This document shows positions 1 through 11,565 of a DNA stretch of 64,000 nt, one piece after another. Positions within the stretch are counted from its first letter, which is position 1; every line of letters starts with the position of its first letter. The notes under the pieces were generated by a model. It was not told the DNA's origin. It made no database searches and saw only the letters and a program-made list of their open reading frames with translations. A program made the translations under genes and the position numbers. The DNA is from Trifolium pratense. Lineage: Eukaryota > Streptophyta > Magnoliopsida > Fabales > Fabaceae. The stretch is from the NCBI RefSeq assembly GCF_020283565.1, contig NC_060059.1, forward strand, positions 45,218,572 to 45,282,571, written 5' to 3'.

Positions 1-392
1 CCTTTCTTCAACTCGTACAATTTTTATCTGTTTATTTAAAATACGAGAAATAAGTAACGATTCATAATATAAAACTTCGAAATCGAAATAAAAATAATTA
101 AAATATAATAGTAAATTAACTAAATAAATAGCACATTTTTAGGCGTATCACAAAGGAATTATGGATCAAATCTCTACATAAGATAATCTCTTTTGGGATC
201 AACAACATTTGATGGAATTTTAAGTATATGCTTTCCTAGTCATAATTCATGCAATGAATTATAAGTTTGATCTTTCATGATCTTTTATGGTATTGATCAT
301 CCAATGAAAATACCTGATCAAATATCCTAGACCAATCAAAATGCAACAACACAATTTGAACTATGAGTTGTGATGTACTTGCAAAAGGACTA
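1..392. other. AT-rich intergenic DNA, nothing recognised
   Basis: No open frame or repeat family is recognisable. The last five bases (388-392, gacta) match the five bases at 1756-1760 and may be the left target-site duplication of the following LTR-like unit. Confidence 0.5.
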
Positions 393-1755
393 TGTTGGAA
401 CATTCTTCAATGGTGTTGTCATACAAGTAAATTTTTGTCTCACATGCCATGGTACTATTCCAGCTGTTTTATTCTCAAGCTAAGCCTATTTCTGAAGTGT
501 CCTTAAGGCTAGTAAACAGCTGCATATCACAAAGGAAATAGAGATGAAGCTTCATCACATTTGCTGATATAGTCAAGACTGGTTCAAGACTGATTCAAGA
601 ACGATCTTGCACACAGTTTTGCAAAACCATTTCCAACTGTCATGAGTCCTTTTACTGAAGTTCCAAACGGCTATATTCTGACCTCTGACATTGGAAGGAA
701 GCAGGAAACAACTCATTTGTACTTGCCAACAGCTCACACTTCTTTGGCTCTTGTGGATCAAAGCAAAATTCAGTTCAAGACTGTTTCAAGAATGAGCAGA
801 GAATCTGGCAATTTTGCAGCAGCTGTCTAAAGCATTTTTGGCACTGAGTAACAGCTATAATTTGCTCTCTAACTGATATACTTGAAGGCCAAGACTCACA
901 CATAAGGTTGCATCTATAAAAGGCAAGCAAATCCAAGAGAAAGAGTAAGAGTTCAAGCTACAAATCATCAATTACTTGTTTTTGTCTACAAGTCCTAAAG
1001 CTCTTCTTTCATCACTCAAACTCAGGCTCTTCATTCACATCATACTTCTGAGTTTATTGAGTGTTTATATTTGCTTCTCAAACAACCTTTGAGTTTCTAC
1101 AAGCAAATTTCTCAAGAGACCACTTTTCAACATAACCCACTTTTAAGTGGTTATATCTTTGTCTCTCAATTTTACCACTCACACTCCAGCTCCCTAACAA
1201 CCTATTGGATCACAATATTACTGAGTGTATTGAGTGTATTGAGTGTATTTTGTATAAGCTTCTCAAACTAGTTTTGAGTTTTTGTATAAGCTTAGATCCA
1301 GAACAACTTCCTTTGTAAAAGAAGATGGCTCAAGTCAATACGTAACTATTGATTGAGTGACACCTCTTTAAGGCTGAGGTAGATCAAGCTTGTAGGGCTT
1401 GGAGATTTGGATCTTGGTTTAGATCAAAGAAGATTTGTATTTGAGATCGGTAGTATCCAAATATCATAGTGAAAACTCACAGGCGTGGGGACTGGACTAG
1501 CCCAACATTTGGGTGAACCAGTATAATTTTTGTGTGTGAATCTCTCTTACCTTTAACTCTTTATTTACTGTAAACACACATCACACATACCACTTTATTT
1601 ACATTTAATTTGAACTCTCACGCAGTGAAGAACATTCTCAGAACAATCTGTTTTATCATTCACTAACGTTCATCCAAGTATACACTTGAGATCAATTTTG
1701 TAGTGTGCAGGATTAATTTTAAAAGGGTCACAATTCAAAACCCCCCCTTTCTTGT
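393..1755 (+). mobile_element. Probable solo LTR of a Ty1-copia-like retrotransposon
   Basis: The unit begins TGTTGGAACA and ends in a C-tract followed by TTTCTTGT, a 3' context typical of plant copia LTRs just before the primer-binding site. It contains a plausible promoter (TATAAAAGG at 915-923), as expected at a U3/R border. It is flanked by a 5-bp direct repeat, gacta (388-392 and 1756-1760). No gag or pol frame and no second LTR are present, so a solo LTR is inferred. The 3' end is not the canonical CA, so the exact right border is uncertain (1750-1770). Confidence 0.5.
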
Positions 1756-1893
1756 GACTATTTCTTCTACTTCAAAAGTGTCCCATGATTTCTTAATGTC
1801 ATGGTGGCAACATTGAGAACTATCAGATGAAGTCAATGGTTCACTTCCAGATGCTTCAGTCGAATGAATATCACCAATTCCAGATGAAGTGGA
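1756..1893 (-). pseudogene. Orphan open coding-like fragment
   Basis: On the minus strand one frame stays open for about 45 codons from 1893 down to 1756. Its composition looks protein-like (Ser/Thr/Glu-rich, with a CCHHD cluster and a following KKSWDTFEVEE). If the LTR-like insert at 393-1755 and one gacta copy are removed, the frame continues for a few more codons on the far side. The parent gene was not recognised. Confidence 0.3.
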
Positions 1894-2002
1894 CGTTAAA
1901 TCCATTTAAAACACAATTGAATCAAAACCTATACAAAAACACAATCGAATCAATAAAAATCAAAATCAAGAACACATTCACTATACAAAAACCTAAAAAA
2001 AG

Positions 2003-2100
2003 AGAAATATAACATTGAAACCATAAGTATGGTTTTATGGTTTCAGTAAGTTATACACTGAAACCATTTACCAATATTAATGGTTTCAGTGTATATTTGT
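2003..2100. repeat. Hairpin-rich repeat, second copy at 4133-4180
   Basis: The segment holds several inverted copies of a GGTTTCAGT / ACTGAAACC motif. About 40 bp of it, beginning near 2003, recur in direct orientation at 4133-4180. The two copies bracket about 2 kb that contains the SelO-like exon. The element class is not identified. Confidence 0.45.
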
Positions 2101-2433
2101 TTCTATCATATGTAGCTAGTCATGTGTATATTTATTTCAATTAGAAAGAACTATAATCTAATTGTTTATAAAAGACATTATAATCTAAAGTATGATAACA
2201 TTCTTCAAGATTTTTTAGCAAATGATGCGGAAAGGGGTAGTGACACCAGTTCACATAACACCGTCTGAATTTTCCAGCTATAAAAGCAACTTAATTATGG
2301 CTTGTAAATGAGAGACTGATTGGTGTCAGGTTTGGGATCTATGTCAAACTATAATTGTAAAAAACATAACAGATGTTAGAAATAGAAACCAAGAAGCACT
2401 TCAAAACAGTATCATATTGTTTTAAAAACCGAA

Positions 2434-2519
2434 CAGGACGTTAAACCAGCATGATCTCTAGTTGTTTTAGAGATACACTAAAACAACTAGAGATTCACGT
2501 TAAACCAGCATGATCTCTA
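2434..2519. repeat. Short tandem duplication with internal hairpin
   Basis: The block starting CGTTAAACCAGCATGATCTC occurs twice, about 60 bp apart. Between the copies lie complementary TAGTTGTTTTAG-type arms, so the unit can fold. It lies immediately 5' of the SelO-like exon, in what would be intron sequence. Confidence 0.6.
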
Positions 2520-2541
2520 AATCTGTTGTTTGCATTTTCAG

Positions 2542-2648
2542 GTGTTTCTTGCTTGCTATACAAATGTATCCCCATCAGTTCAAGTAGATGATCCTCAACT
2601 TATATGGTTTCAATCTGTTGCTGACCTACTTGACTTGGACAATAAACA
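2542..2648 (+). pseudogene. Single orphan exon of a SelO (YdiU/UPF0061)-type gene
   Basis: The frame encodes LACYTNVSPSVQVDDPQL followed by SVADLLDLD. This matches the conserved N-terminal stretch of plant SelO, a pseudokinase-fold protein AMPylase (family knowledge). The exon is bounded by a good 3' splice site (pyrimidine tract, AG at 2540-2541) and a 5' splice site (GT at 2649). No neighbouring SelO exon was found in the next kilobases, and in particular the PDFPLFFSG-type continuation is missing. It is therefore a copied or left-behind genomic fragment, not a working gene. The identification rests on about 35 residues. Confidence 0.65.
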
Positions 2649-4235
2649 GTAAATACTTCATAAGCAACTTTCCAGTCTATATATAGTAAAACCAAAAAAC
2701 ATTAAGGATAATGAGCAAATGATTTCTTTCCTTTTGAATGAAGTAAATAAACTAAATTTTACATTGAGCCAATTTCCAAAGGCAAAGGCAAGATTGTACA
2801 TGATATCAACTCAGATTTGAGCATAAGCATACAAAAGATTGCAAGGGTACACCAGGGAGAAAAAGTAATTCATATATCAAAGCACCAAAACCATGGTCTT
2901 CCACAAAGAAGTAACCAAAGCATGCTGATTTACTACTAGGCATTTCTATGATCATTTGAGAACCTGAATACAAGAAATGTGTTTGATCACTTAATTAAAA
3001 TAGCAAAAAGTCTAGAGTTCAAAAAACATAGGAGGACAGAAAAACCCTAAAGTCGCTATCAGTGATAGATAGACTGCAGCACATTTTGGTAAGTAATGCA
3101 GCAGGAACTGGTTTGTGGTATGGAACTGGTTTTGGGTCACAAACCTAGACTTAGTTTGAAAGAACTAGCATGTGGGAGACTGAGGTGATCCATGTAAACC
3201 CCAACCAGATTAAAGGGATCCCATCCATTATTCAGTATAGAAAACACAGATTCATGGTTATTCAGCCGTATCTCGAACACAACTAATCAGCTATGCTATG
3301 CACAAACATTTGTCATATTTTCTCTCTTATATTACAAAAACAACAGCTACAACTACCCTGAACAAATTGTAGTGGATTCTAATCATCATATATTCTCAGA
3401 GATACACAAGCATGCCACAAACAGTCACATAGAGCCACTGAGCCACTTAATATAATTTTTAACCAGTTACTAAGGTGTTTTTATCCTTCTAGTGCAACCT
3501 AACGATAGACACATACGACACAAGCCATCAACATCAACAAAATGCTACAAAAGAAAACAAGAAAATCAAGAAAATATTGATTTTAGAGTACTTATCTGAT
3601 ATTCAAGAACAATTTCAAGTAAAGACTAAAAAAGAGTGAACCAACCTTCACTTAATCAAGAAGAGTTACCACATAAATCTTCTAAAATCCAAACATTTGA
3701 CAACTTTGCAAAATATGTAGTTGCCTTGGCCTTTGAGAACCTATAAAACCACAAACTTTGCAACCTGAAAAACAAAAACATAATCATTTTGATTAGAGTA
3801 TCGTCAAATATCAAATATGGTCTTAAAAGTTTAACAAAGCTACTCCAATTTTTATGAAAACAAGAATAAGAACCAAACCAGAAGTATATGCTACTCCAAT
3901 TGTTCTTCAATAGTTCTCAAGTTAAACAAAGGATGTACAAAAAAAGTAGACACTGATGTAATAATGTTTTTGAAGGTTTGTTTCAGAATCATCATGGTGA
4001 GTGATTCTGACTTCTCAGGATCTTACTGTATTGCTAAGATCTTATTTCAAAGAAAATCCAATGTTTTTTCACCATCATTCAGAAGATAGATCTAAATAGT
4101 AAACTAGGAAAGAGTAAACATTATCAAAATAAAGAGAAAATATAACATTGAAACCATAAGTATGGTTTTATGGTTTTAGCAATTATTCAATTCCTAAATT
4201 ATTCAATTCAACATAATCTTCTTCTGTCAATGTGA
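2649..4235. other. Intergenic DNA without recognised gene
   Basis: It is AT-rich with only short spurious frames. It includes the second copy (4133-4180) of the hairpin repeat seen at 2003. Nothing else could be assigned. Confidence 0.4.
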
Positions 4236-4630
4236 AATCAATGGTGATGAATGATGAAATCAAAATTCAATTTAGTTTAACCTAATTCTCAAAATCAGAA
4301 TCAAAATCAATGGTGATGAATGATGAAACCTAATTCTCAAATCAAAACAACATTCAGTTCAGACAAAATCAAAATGAATATCAAAATCAGAAGAAGCTTA
4401 CTCTAGTACTACAATGAACAGACGATGGAGAGAATGGAGAAGACGACGGAGAAGAAGCTTTGAAACGGAGAAGACGATGGAGAAGAGGCTTTGAAACAGC
4501 GACGGAGAAGAAGCTTACTCTAGTACTACAATGAACAGACGATGGAGAGAACGGAGAAGAAGCTTTGAAACGGAGAAGACGATGGAGAAGAAGCTTTGAA
4601 ACGGCGACGGCGTAGACGAGCGATTTCGCA
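4236..4630. repeat. GA-rich minisatellite-like tandem repeats
   Basis: An AATGGTGATGAATGATGAAA-type motif occurs twice (about 4236-4265 and 4306-4330). It is followed by a 116-bp tandem duplication: AGAAGCTTACTCTAGTACTA starts near 4392 and again near 4508. Within this are several 30-37 bp GGAGAAGACGATGGAGAAGA-type units. The block lies directly upstream of the TOM9-like pseudogene. Confidence 0.65.
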
Positions 4631-4846
4631 GCTGTGTGATCTGAGTGTGATCGTGTGTGACAAGGCTCACAGTGTCACACATTCAGATCGTAACACGTGG
4701 CAAAACAATTCCATGATCAAATGGCTATAATTGACTTATGTACTGTGCATAAAAACACCCTTATGCATATTAACTTTTGCCACAGAAAACACGAAGGGGC
4801 AAAACTAAACCCTAGTAGCTGTTTCTGTTTCCAATTTTGTTCGGCT

Positions 4847-5129
4847 ATGGCGTCTGAAGGTCGAAAAGGCGGTATTTCTCTACCTGACTGACAGACTATC
4901 CAATTCCAATTTCTGGATCAACAACATATCACGCTCCTCCGTCGTCTCCTATAACAAGAAAGCCGCCTCCGACTCCTCCCAAATCTCCACCGGTAAAGCT
5001 GCTTGGATTACCGGAACCACATTCCTTGTCCTCGTTGTTCCTCTCATCATCGAGATGGACCGTGAACAGCAGCTCAACGATCTTGAACTTCAGCAGGCTA
5101 GTATCCTCGGTACTCCTCCCAACAAGTGA
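4847..5129 (+). pseudogene. TOM9/TOM22-like mitochondrial import receptor, frameshifted
   Basis: In plants TOM9 is the short TOM22 homologue of the outer-membrane translocase. An ATG at 4847 opens [14 protein letters not shown] and then stops at 4889. Shifting by one base at that point gives 79 uninterrupted codons to the TGA at 5127-5129. These include the family hallmark [20 protein letters not shown] (membrane segment) followed by [18 protein letters not shown]. The break coincides with TGACTGAC (4885-4892), a 4-bp tandem duplication that explains the frameshift. The middle also seems shorter than usual for the family. Intronless copies are normal for this family, so retroposition cannot be claimed. 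A sequencing indel is the main alternative to a true pseudogene. Confidence 0.8.
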
Positions 5130-6672
5130 TAATAGATTTATTTTTGTATGCGGAGATTTATTGTTCATTGATTGATAACTGTATTGTTCTGTTTCTAGGG
5201 TTTCTCATTGCAATAATTCTATCATCTGTTATTATTTTGAAAATGGATAAGATTTATATTATTGGTTAAACCAGTTTTAAGCCTTACAGAGCATCATATT
5301 TCATCTTCTACTGTTCTTCTGCACTGCACATGGCATCATCTTCTGAGACTGCTACCTGTTAACTTGCTTTAAACCTAGCGTGTAAGAACTTCAATTTTCA
5401 ATTTCGCTCCAACAACCTTGGTGTTCAACAAAAAACAAGGTATATTTTATATGTGTATCATTCTAATCTTTTCATACTCAAATTCATAAAGTTTTCATTT
5501 TGATTCAATAATAATAACTCTAGGTTACTCTTTTACCAGGCAGGAAACTTCAGTTTTTTATGCAGCAGCAGCAGCAATGAGGAATGCTTTGGATTTGTTC
5601 ACAACACCAGGGGAGTAAAACTAATTAAACTTCCAGTTATATATAGATATTACTATGTTATGAATACTAAAAGCTTAATTTTTATTGGAATTATTTGTTA
5701 TTTGTTATTTTAGTTTACTGTCATGCATTCCCTGATGGAATAATGATTTTAAATTATTTCAGTGCAAAAATACAATATGTGAACGGGATTTTCCAAGTAC
5801 ATCTCATTTTTAGTTTTCTTTTTGTCATTTATTTGTTTCTTTCATTTATCTCCCTACTACCACACTCATACCTCTCTTGGTTAGGGTATTCAATTTTGAG
5901 TTGACTGAAGAGGATAATCCACAACATCATCGGTTAACAATATATCAAAATGTGGAAAGTACTTGCATCAAGTTTGATGGATTTGGATGTGAGCACTTAC
6001 ATAATAGCAATGATCTTTTTAGAATTTATTGGTTTAATTCCTTGTAATTGCAACTGTAGTATTCTAAACTAGATTGGTTATGACAGGGCTGACAAAGTTT
6101 CATGTTATGACAAACTAGTACTGAACATAACCAATAGTACTCTGAGATTAACTTCTGTAGAATTACAACAGGAGGCCTACTAACAATCCTCTGTGATCCC
6201 ATAATTTGGGAGCTGATTGATTGAATTGTACATGAAATAACAAAACTTCCTTCCAGATCAAATGCTCTGTTTCGGGTAGTAATTATGCCCGGAAAACATA
6301 GTATTTGTGTCACCGTTTTTGTTGGTTTACATGCTTTATTTTGGTCATGTTTTTGCACAGCAAACAAAGTATGGTTGCTGCCTTGATACCAATTGGCAAT
6401 TGCAACTTATCTTGTCCTTAGCCTTTCCTCTCCTAATGCAGCAAAAATAAAAATGGTTAAATGCGCTTTTTCCTCCTAAATTTTCCAATTGTTCAATTTT
6501 GATCCCTAGTTTTAATTGTGCGACTTTAACCCTTTATTTTTATTCCATTTTTCAATTAGTAGTCCCTCATGCGAATTTTAACCTATTTTGACCCAAAAAA
6601 TGCTAACATGTTTTTTTTTTCATGTGTCTTGTTTTTATCGGATGAAAATTATCATTTATATTTAAAAAAAAA
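5130..6672. other. Intergenic DNA with unassigned exon-like pieces
   Basis: Two stretches look like decayed exons on the plus strand. One is at 5545-5618, after a polypyrimidine/CAG acceptor, and encodes ETSVFYAAAAAMRNALDLF. The other is at 5892-5990 and encodes LTEEDNPQHHRLTIYQNVES. I do not recognise the family. About 80 bp at 6019-6110 resemble 38206-38340, downstream of the quinone-oxidoreductase fragment. 6440-6650 resembles one arm of a legume TIR element, truncated. Confidence 0.35.
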
Positions 6673-7709
6673 GGCTTAAATGATCAATTCTTCCCTGTAA
6701 GTTCGCGAGTTTTTGGTTTTCATCCCTGTATCTTTTTTTGTTTTAAAATAATCTCTTAATGTGCAAATCCATTTGGTTTTAGTTCCTAACGTTAAGTGTC
6801 GTTACAAAAATGATGACGTGACAAACAAAGGCTGGCGTGGCAAACGAGGATGACGTGTCAATAATGATGCCCAGTCATTCACTTAGAGGAACCAAATCCA
6901 AAAATAAAATTGCCGAGATGGACCAAAACCAAAAAAATGAAATTAAACCTAAAAACATATTTTTCATATTTTTTTCTCTAAACCCAAAAATGGACTCATA
7001 TTTCTCTAAATTCATAAATTTGTGTTGAATGTACTAAAATGATATTTTCTTCTTTTTTCTTCTCCCCAACCTAAAATTTCATAAAACTTTTTAACCGACA
7101 AAAAATTGAGTTTCCTGATACCATTTATTTTGATTTAATCAAAAGACCATATTAATTTACTAATCACCATCTTCAAAATTTGACATAAATTTTTAATCAA
7201 ACAACTTTATATATTGTAAAATTTGAGTTCCATTATATCCTCAAATGTCAACCAAAAAATTCACAAACTTTTAAGATAAAATGACTCGTTTTTATTCATT
7301 TTTTTCTTTTGAATCTCTCAAATCGCATCCATTAAAACATGTTTTGCAATTTATGTGTTCAGAGAAATATGAGTCAATTTCTGAGTTTAAAGAAAAAAGA
7401 AGAAAAATATATTTTTGGCTTTAATTTCGTTTTTTTGGTTTTGGTCCCTCTTTGCAATTTTATTTTTTGATTTGGTCCCTCTAAGTGGATGACTGGGCAT
7501 CGTCATTGACACATCATCCTCGCTTGCCATGTCACACGTTGCCGCGTCAGTCTCTATTTGCCACGTCAACATTTTTGAAACGACACTTAACGTTATGGAT
7601 CAAAACCAATAGAATTTACACATTCAGGGACTATTTTAAAACAAAAAAAGATACAAGGACAAAAACTAAAAACTTGCGAACTTACAGGGACGAATTGATC
7701 ATTTAAGCC
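6673..7709. mobile_element. Long-TIR fold-back MULE-type element
   Basis: Arms of about 290-310 bp (6673-6965 and 7400-7709) are inverted copies of each other. The outer 20 bp, AAGGCTTAAATGATCAATTC, match perfectly if the flanking A/T bases are counted. The flanks are TTAAAAAAA-type on both sides, compatible with a 9-bp target-site duplication blurred by poly-A slippage. The 430-bp centre has no transposase frame. The short frames in each arm are mirror images and not genes. Confidence 0.8.
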
Positions 7710-8430
7710 TTAAAAAAATGGTCATGTGTGAGCTAAAATCACACATTAACACGTAAAATTGCCGGATTTTACATGTCTAGGTATGAAAACTAGGGGTGGT
7801 TTTGGTGTGGCAGTGGTGACGGATTTTAGTTATCTTAGTAGTGATGGATTTTAGTTATCTTGGAGTTGTAGAGATGAGATCTATTGATATGTAAGTATAA
7901 CATGTGTGATTAGTTTTAGAGAAATATAATCTAAATTTATTTCAAATATCTAACTTGTATGTATATAATGTTTTACAACACCAGATGTTTTCAAATTAGA
8001 TCGAATAGTATTGATTCGAATTAGAAAGCAAAACATCAACCGATTAACCCCAATTCAAAATCAATAAGTAAGTCAAAATTCATGTGATTAACCAATAACA
8101 CGAAGAAGAATGAAATTCATGTGACTGGGGTTTGATAGAGAAAGAGATGCAAATCATGAAGAAAATGAAATTAATGTTAAAATCGTCAAGAATAATTCTC
8201 TAGTTAGTGAATTGACTTAGGTTTTTTTTTTTTTCTTCCGTAAATTAATACGTAAACTTAGGAATTTTTTTTCCACCCCAACAATAATTAATACCTTTAT
8301 CCCTACAAACCACTTGATAGTTGATATTCCAATTTTACCTAATTTAATTTTCACCCCAACATTTATACCGGAAAAACTTGTCATCCGGTTTGTTCCTTCA
8401 AAACAAAATAAGCCTTTTGGTTTTTTATTA
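7710..8430. other. AT-rich intergenic DNA
   Basis: No gene is seen. From about 8220 there is a poly-T tract and sequence weakly resembling the reverse complement of 9290-9580 (shared CCGGTATAAA/TTTATACCGG-like motifs). This suggests an old fold-back element interrupted by the MITE at 8431. Confidence 0.35.
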
Positions 8431-8612
8431 GGAAAATGCTAACCGGTGCCCCCGGGCACTGGTTAAGATAACTAAAGATAGTAATATTATCTTGAAACTT
8501 GTGAAGTCAACATCTTAAAAGTTTAAATTTTTGTTTTTTCAATGCAATTTTTTTCTTTTCTTTCCCTTTTTAGTTTCTTAACTAGTGCCCGGGGCACTGG
8601 TTAGCATGACCC
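8431..8612. mobile_element. MITE, family A, 9-bp target-site duplication
   Basis: 182 bp with terminal inverted repeats around TGCTAACCGGTGCCC and GGGCACTGGTTAGCA. The flanking direct repeat TTTTTATTA (8422-8430 and 8613-8621) is an exact 9-bp target-site duplication, the hallmark of Mutator-like elements. A second copy of the family is at 26616-26799. Confidence 0.85.
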
Positions 8613-10320
8613 TTTTTATTATTCTTTTTAATCACCAAATTGAAAAAGGAATGTCTTGCATCTTCTTCATTCACAAACAACCACCATATTCAATCACCAC
8701 CAACAGGAAAATAAAATCAAAGGCGGAAGAAATAGAAACAAGAAAAAACAAAGAAATAGAAATAGAACAAACAAAATCATATCGAAGAAACAACATGTGT
8801 TATTTGTTTAGTGTGTTTTCAGTTCAAGATCCAATTCTTCTATGGGAAAAGCTAAAACATTCATGTCATGTCTTGTAAAATCCAAATCAAGGGCTTCATC
8901 TTCTCTAATATGATTAAAAACACAATCCAAGTAAAAATAATTCTGCAAACCAAATAAAAAATTAAAGTATGAAGAAACACACCAATAAGTGTTTTTTTGT
9001 TATTCCTTTAACCAAAAAAAAAAGTTTTTTCTTTCTTGAAAAGCGACGTGTCAAAATCGAGTGAGATGAGAAGCTTTATTGCCGGCGCTGATACCTTGCA
9101 AGCATAGAGGGATGAGGCGACGAGGTTGGTAGTGAGAACTGGGAAAGCTTCAAGTAGTGATTGGCAAATAAGATCTGTGTTGAGAAAGAGATGGTGGGAT
9201 TGGGGTTATGGAGGATACAAAGATGGTGGTTGCAAAGCTAAGGAAGAAATGGGGTGATGGCGGCTGTAGTGGGTAAGAAGCTAATTTACCGGAAATCTTC
9301 CCACAAGTTTGTCGGTATAGAACAAATCCAAATTTAATACAAATCGGAACACTTAAAAAAGTGTTCCGGTAAATAGGAGAACGATTCCAATTTTTTTTGC
9401 ACACCCGAGCACTTTAAAAGCATTCCGATAAAATTAACATACCGGAACAGTGTTTGAAGGGGGTGCAGTAAAAAATAAAAAATAAAATATACTAGAAAAA
9501 GATAAGGTATAATGAAAATATTTTAAAATATGTTGGGATAAAAAGATAAATGTAGGGGTAGAAAAAAAAATTCAATGGCGGACTAGTTCGCCAAGAAAGG
9601 TTCCATCAACTTTCTCAAACTTTGTTGAGGGCATGTTAGGAAATTGAATTTTTCTTGTAGTGTTTCCATATAGGTTGCAACTTGTTATTCAAGACCTCAA
9701 CACACAACAATATTGCACACTTTGGCCAAATGATCCAGTCATGTAGGTTATGTTTGCAAGCTCTGATTCCTGCTAAATATTCCTCTTAAATACTAATGGT
9801 GACTGTGATTCTATCGCCTTTGGCACATGGTTGTGGGAGTTGACTAAATGGTATGTCAAACACGCGTTATCCAGAGCTTTAACAAACATCTCTTTTGTTG
9901 CACTTTTGGGTTTGTGTTTGACTTGGTGACAAATGGATTTGGTGGAGAAGAAGCTTCAAGACATTGTCATTAGATAAAATCGGATTTTCTATGGCAAAAA
10001 ATTCAAACCGGCGGAGATGTTGGTTGTTAACGATTGTTCATTAGTTGTGGAAAAAAGCGCTATGAGAGAGAATAGAGCAAAGTTGACTATTTATATTCAA
10101 TTAGAGAGTACAATTCTTTATTTTCCAAATATATTGTAACTTTAAATTACACATAAAGAAGTATTTTGTTTGTAGTATTTTTTTTACTTTGTGATAATGA
10201 TATGAACAGGTGTAATATTTTTTTAAAAATATTTTGTCAAATATTTAAATAATTAAAAAAAGTGGATCATGTGTAAAGTCCATCCGAATACCCAACCGAA
10301 AACGTATAAAATATATAAAC
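8613..10320. other. Intergenic DNA without recognised gene
   Basis: Short open frames at 8585-8878 and 9150-9404 have no recognisable domain and lie partly in repeat sequence. Repeated CCGGAA motifs between 9290 and 9450 suggest the right half of an old inverted-repeat element. 9600-10320 shows nothing identifiable. Confidence 0.35.
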
Positions 10321-10323
10321 TAA

Positions 10324-11335
10324 GGGCCCTTTGATGGCCATGATAGGAATATAGGAAATGATAAATATATCATGTCCTCCTCATATTTTTCTTTTGATGC
10401 ACCAATTGGATATAATATTTTAATTCTATTTTTAATCATATCCTGATCGACCTTTGTATTTTCTATCATGAGGCTGGGTTAGGAATAATCTATAAGAATA
10501 AAAATTAACAACCGTTTTCGTATTTCGCCCTATGTAGCACAACAGATAATCTTTTCTTCTATTTCATCTCTCTCTCTCTTGAGTTTCTTTTTCATCTAAT
10601 TCAACCACCACCCTTCTCGATTCAAGCAAACAAATTTCTCTTTTACATAAACCCTTTTTCCAATCCAATCCAATCAAAATCCCAATCTCAAGACTTCAAC
10701 CAACACCCCCATAAAATTGAAACCCATTTTCCATCCCCACTTTCTTCAATCAAAAACCATATAATGAATTCAAATGGGAATAATGCTAGCAACACACTCT
10801 TTAACAAACACACTCCAACACACTCTCTTTTATTGGTTGAAATTCACATGGGTCCCATAAAAAAATATGGACCCATATAATTTTTATGGGACCCATATAA
10901 ATTTTAACCAATAAAAGAGAGTGTGTTAGAGTGTGTTTGTTATTGGAGTGTGTTGCTAGCACTCCTCTTCAAATGGAGTTGTTAATAATGGTGTTTGAGG
11001 GTTTCAATTTGATGATAAGCCGGTGTTAATGGTGGTGCTGGGTTACAAGTTTACATTTTTACGTTATTAAAAAATAATACAAGTTTTAGTAAAAAATAAA
11101 ATAAAATAAAAAAATAACACAAGTTAATTTGAAAGAAAAAAAAAATCACTTCACTTGAAAAAAATAAAAGAAATTGAATTACAAGGGTTGTTTTGTCATT
11201 TAATTATAATATATATCCTATTCTATTTGTTACACATGATAGTATAAATGATAATCCTATTTATATCATATCATGTCTCTATCCAACTTTGTATCCTATT
11301 CCGTCATTATCTTATGCTAGCCATCAAACGGACCC
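10324..11335. mobile_element. PIF/Harbinger-like element with nested MITE
   Basis: The termini are GGGCCCTTTGATGGCCAT on the left and, read inward from the right, GGGTCCGTTTGATGGCTA. They are flanked by TAA on both sides (10321-10323 and 11336-11338), the three-base duplication expected for Tourist/Harbinger elements. There is no transposase frame. A separate MITE (10778-10967) sits inside and must be younger. Confidence 0.7.
10778..10967. mobile_element. MITE, family B, nested, 9-bp target-site duplication
   Basis: 190 bp. The terminal inverted repeat is TGCTAGCAACACACTC and GAGTGTGTTGCTAGCA. It is flanked by an exact 9-bp duplication, TTCAAATGG (10769-10777 and 10968-10976). Internally it is palindromic around GGGTCCCATA/TATGGGACCC. 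It lies inside the Harbinger-like element. Confidence 0.85.
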
Positions 11336-11565
11336 TAAAGTTAACAGTGGCTAATTGTGTATGAGACTGACCATCAACAAATCGAGTGCTACATGTTGTC
11401 GTGTCTGTTGCGAGAGTGTCCATTATCTTGACAACAAGAAAGAATTATTTTATCGCACTATATGTAATTTTTTATAAGCATTGTGTAAATTTTGTTGGTA
11501 CTTGTGATTTTATCTCTTTATTTATTTATTTACTAATTGTGATTTTATCTCTTAAAAATAAATAA

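Noticed and set aside
7387..7706. Open frames in the arms of the 6673-7709 element
   Set aside because: The left and right arms encode mirror versions of the same peptide, so the frames are by-products of the inverted repeat.
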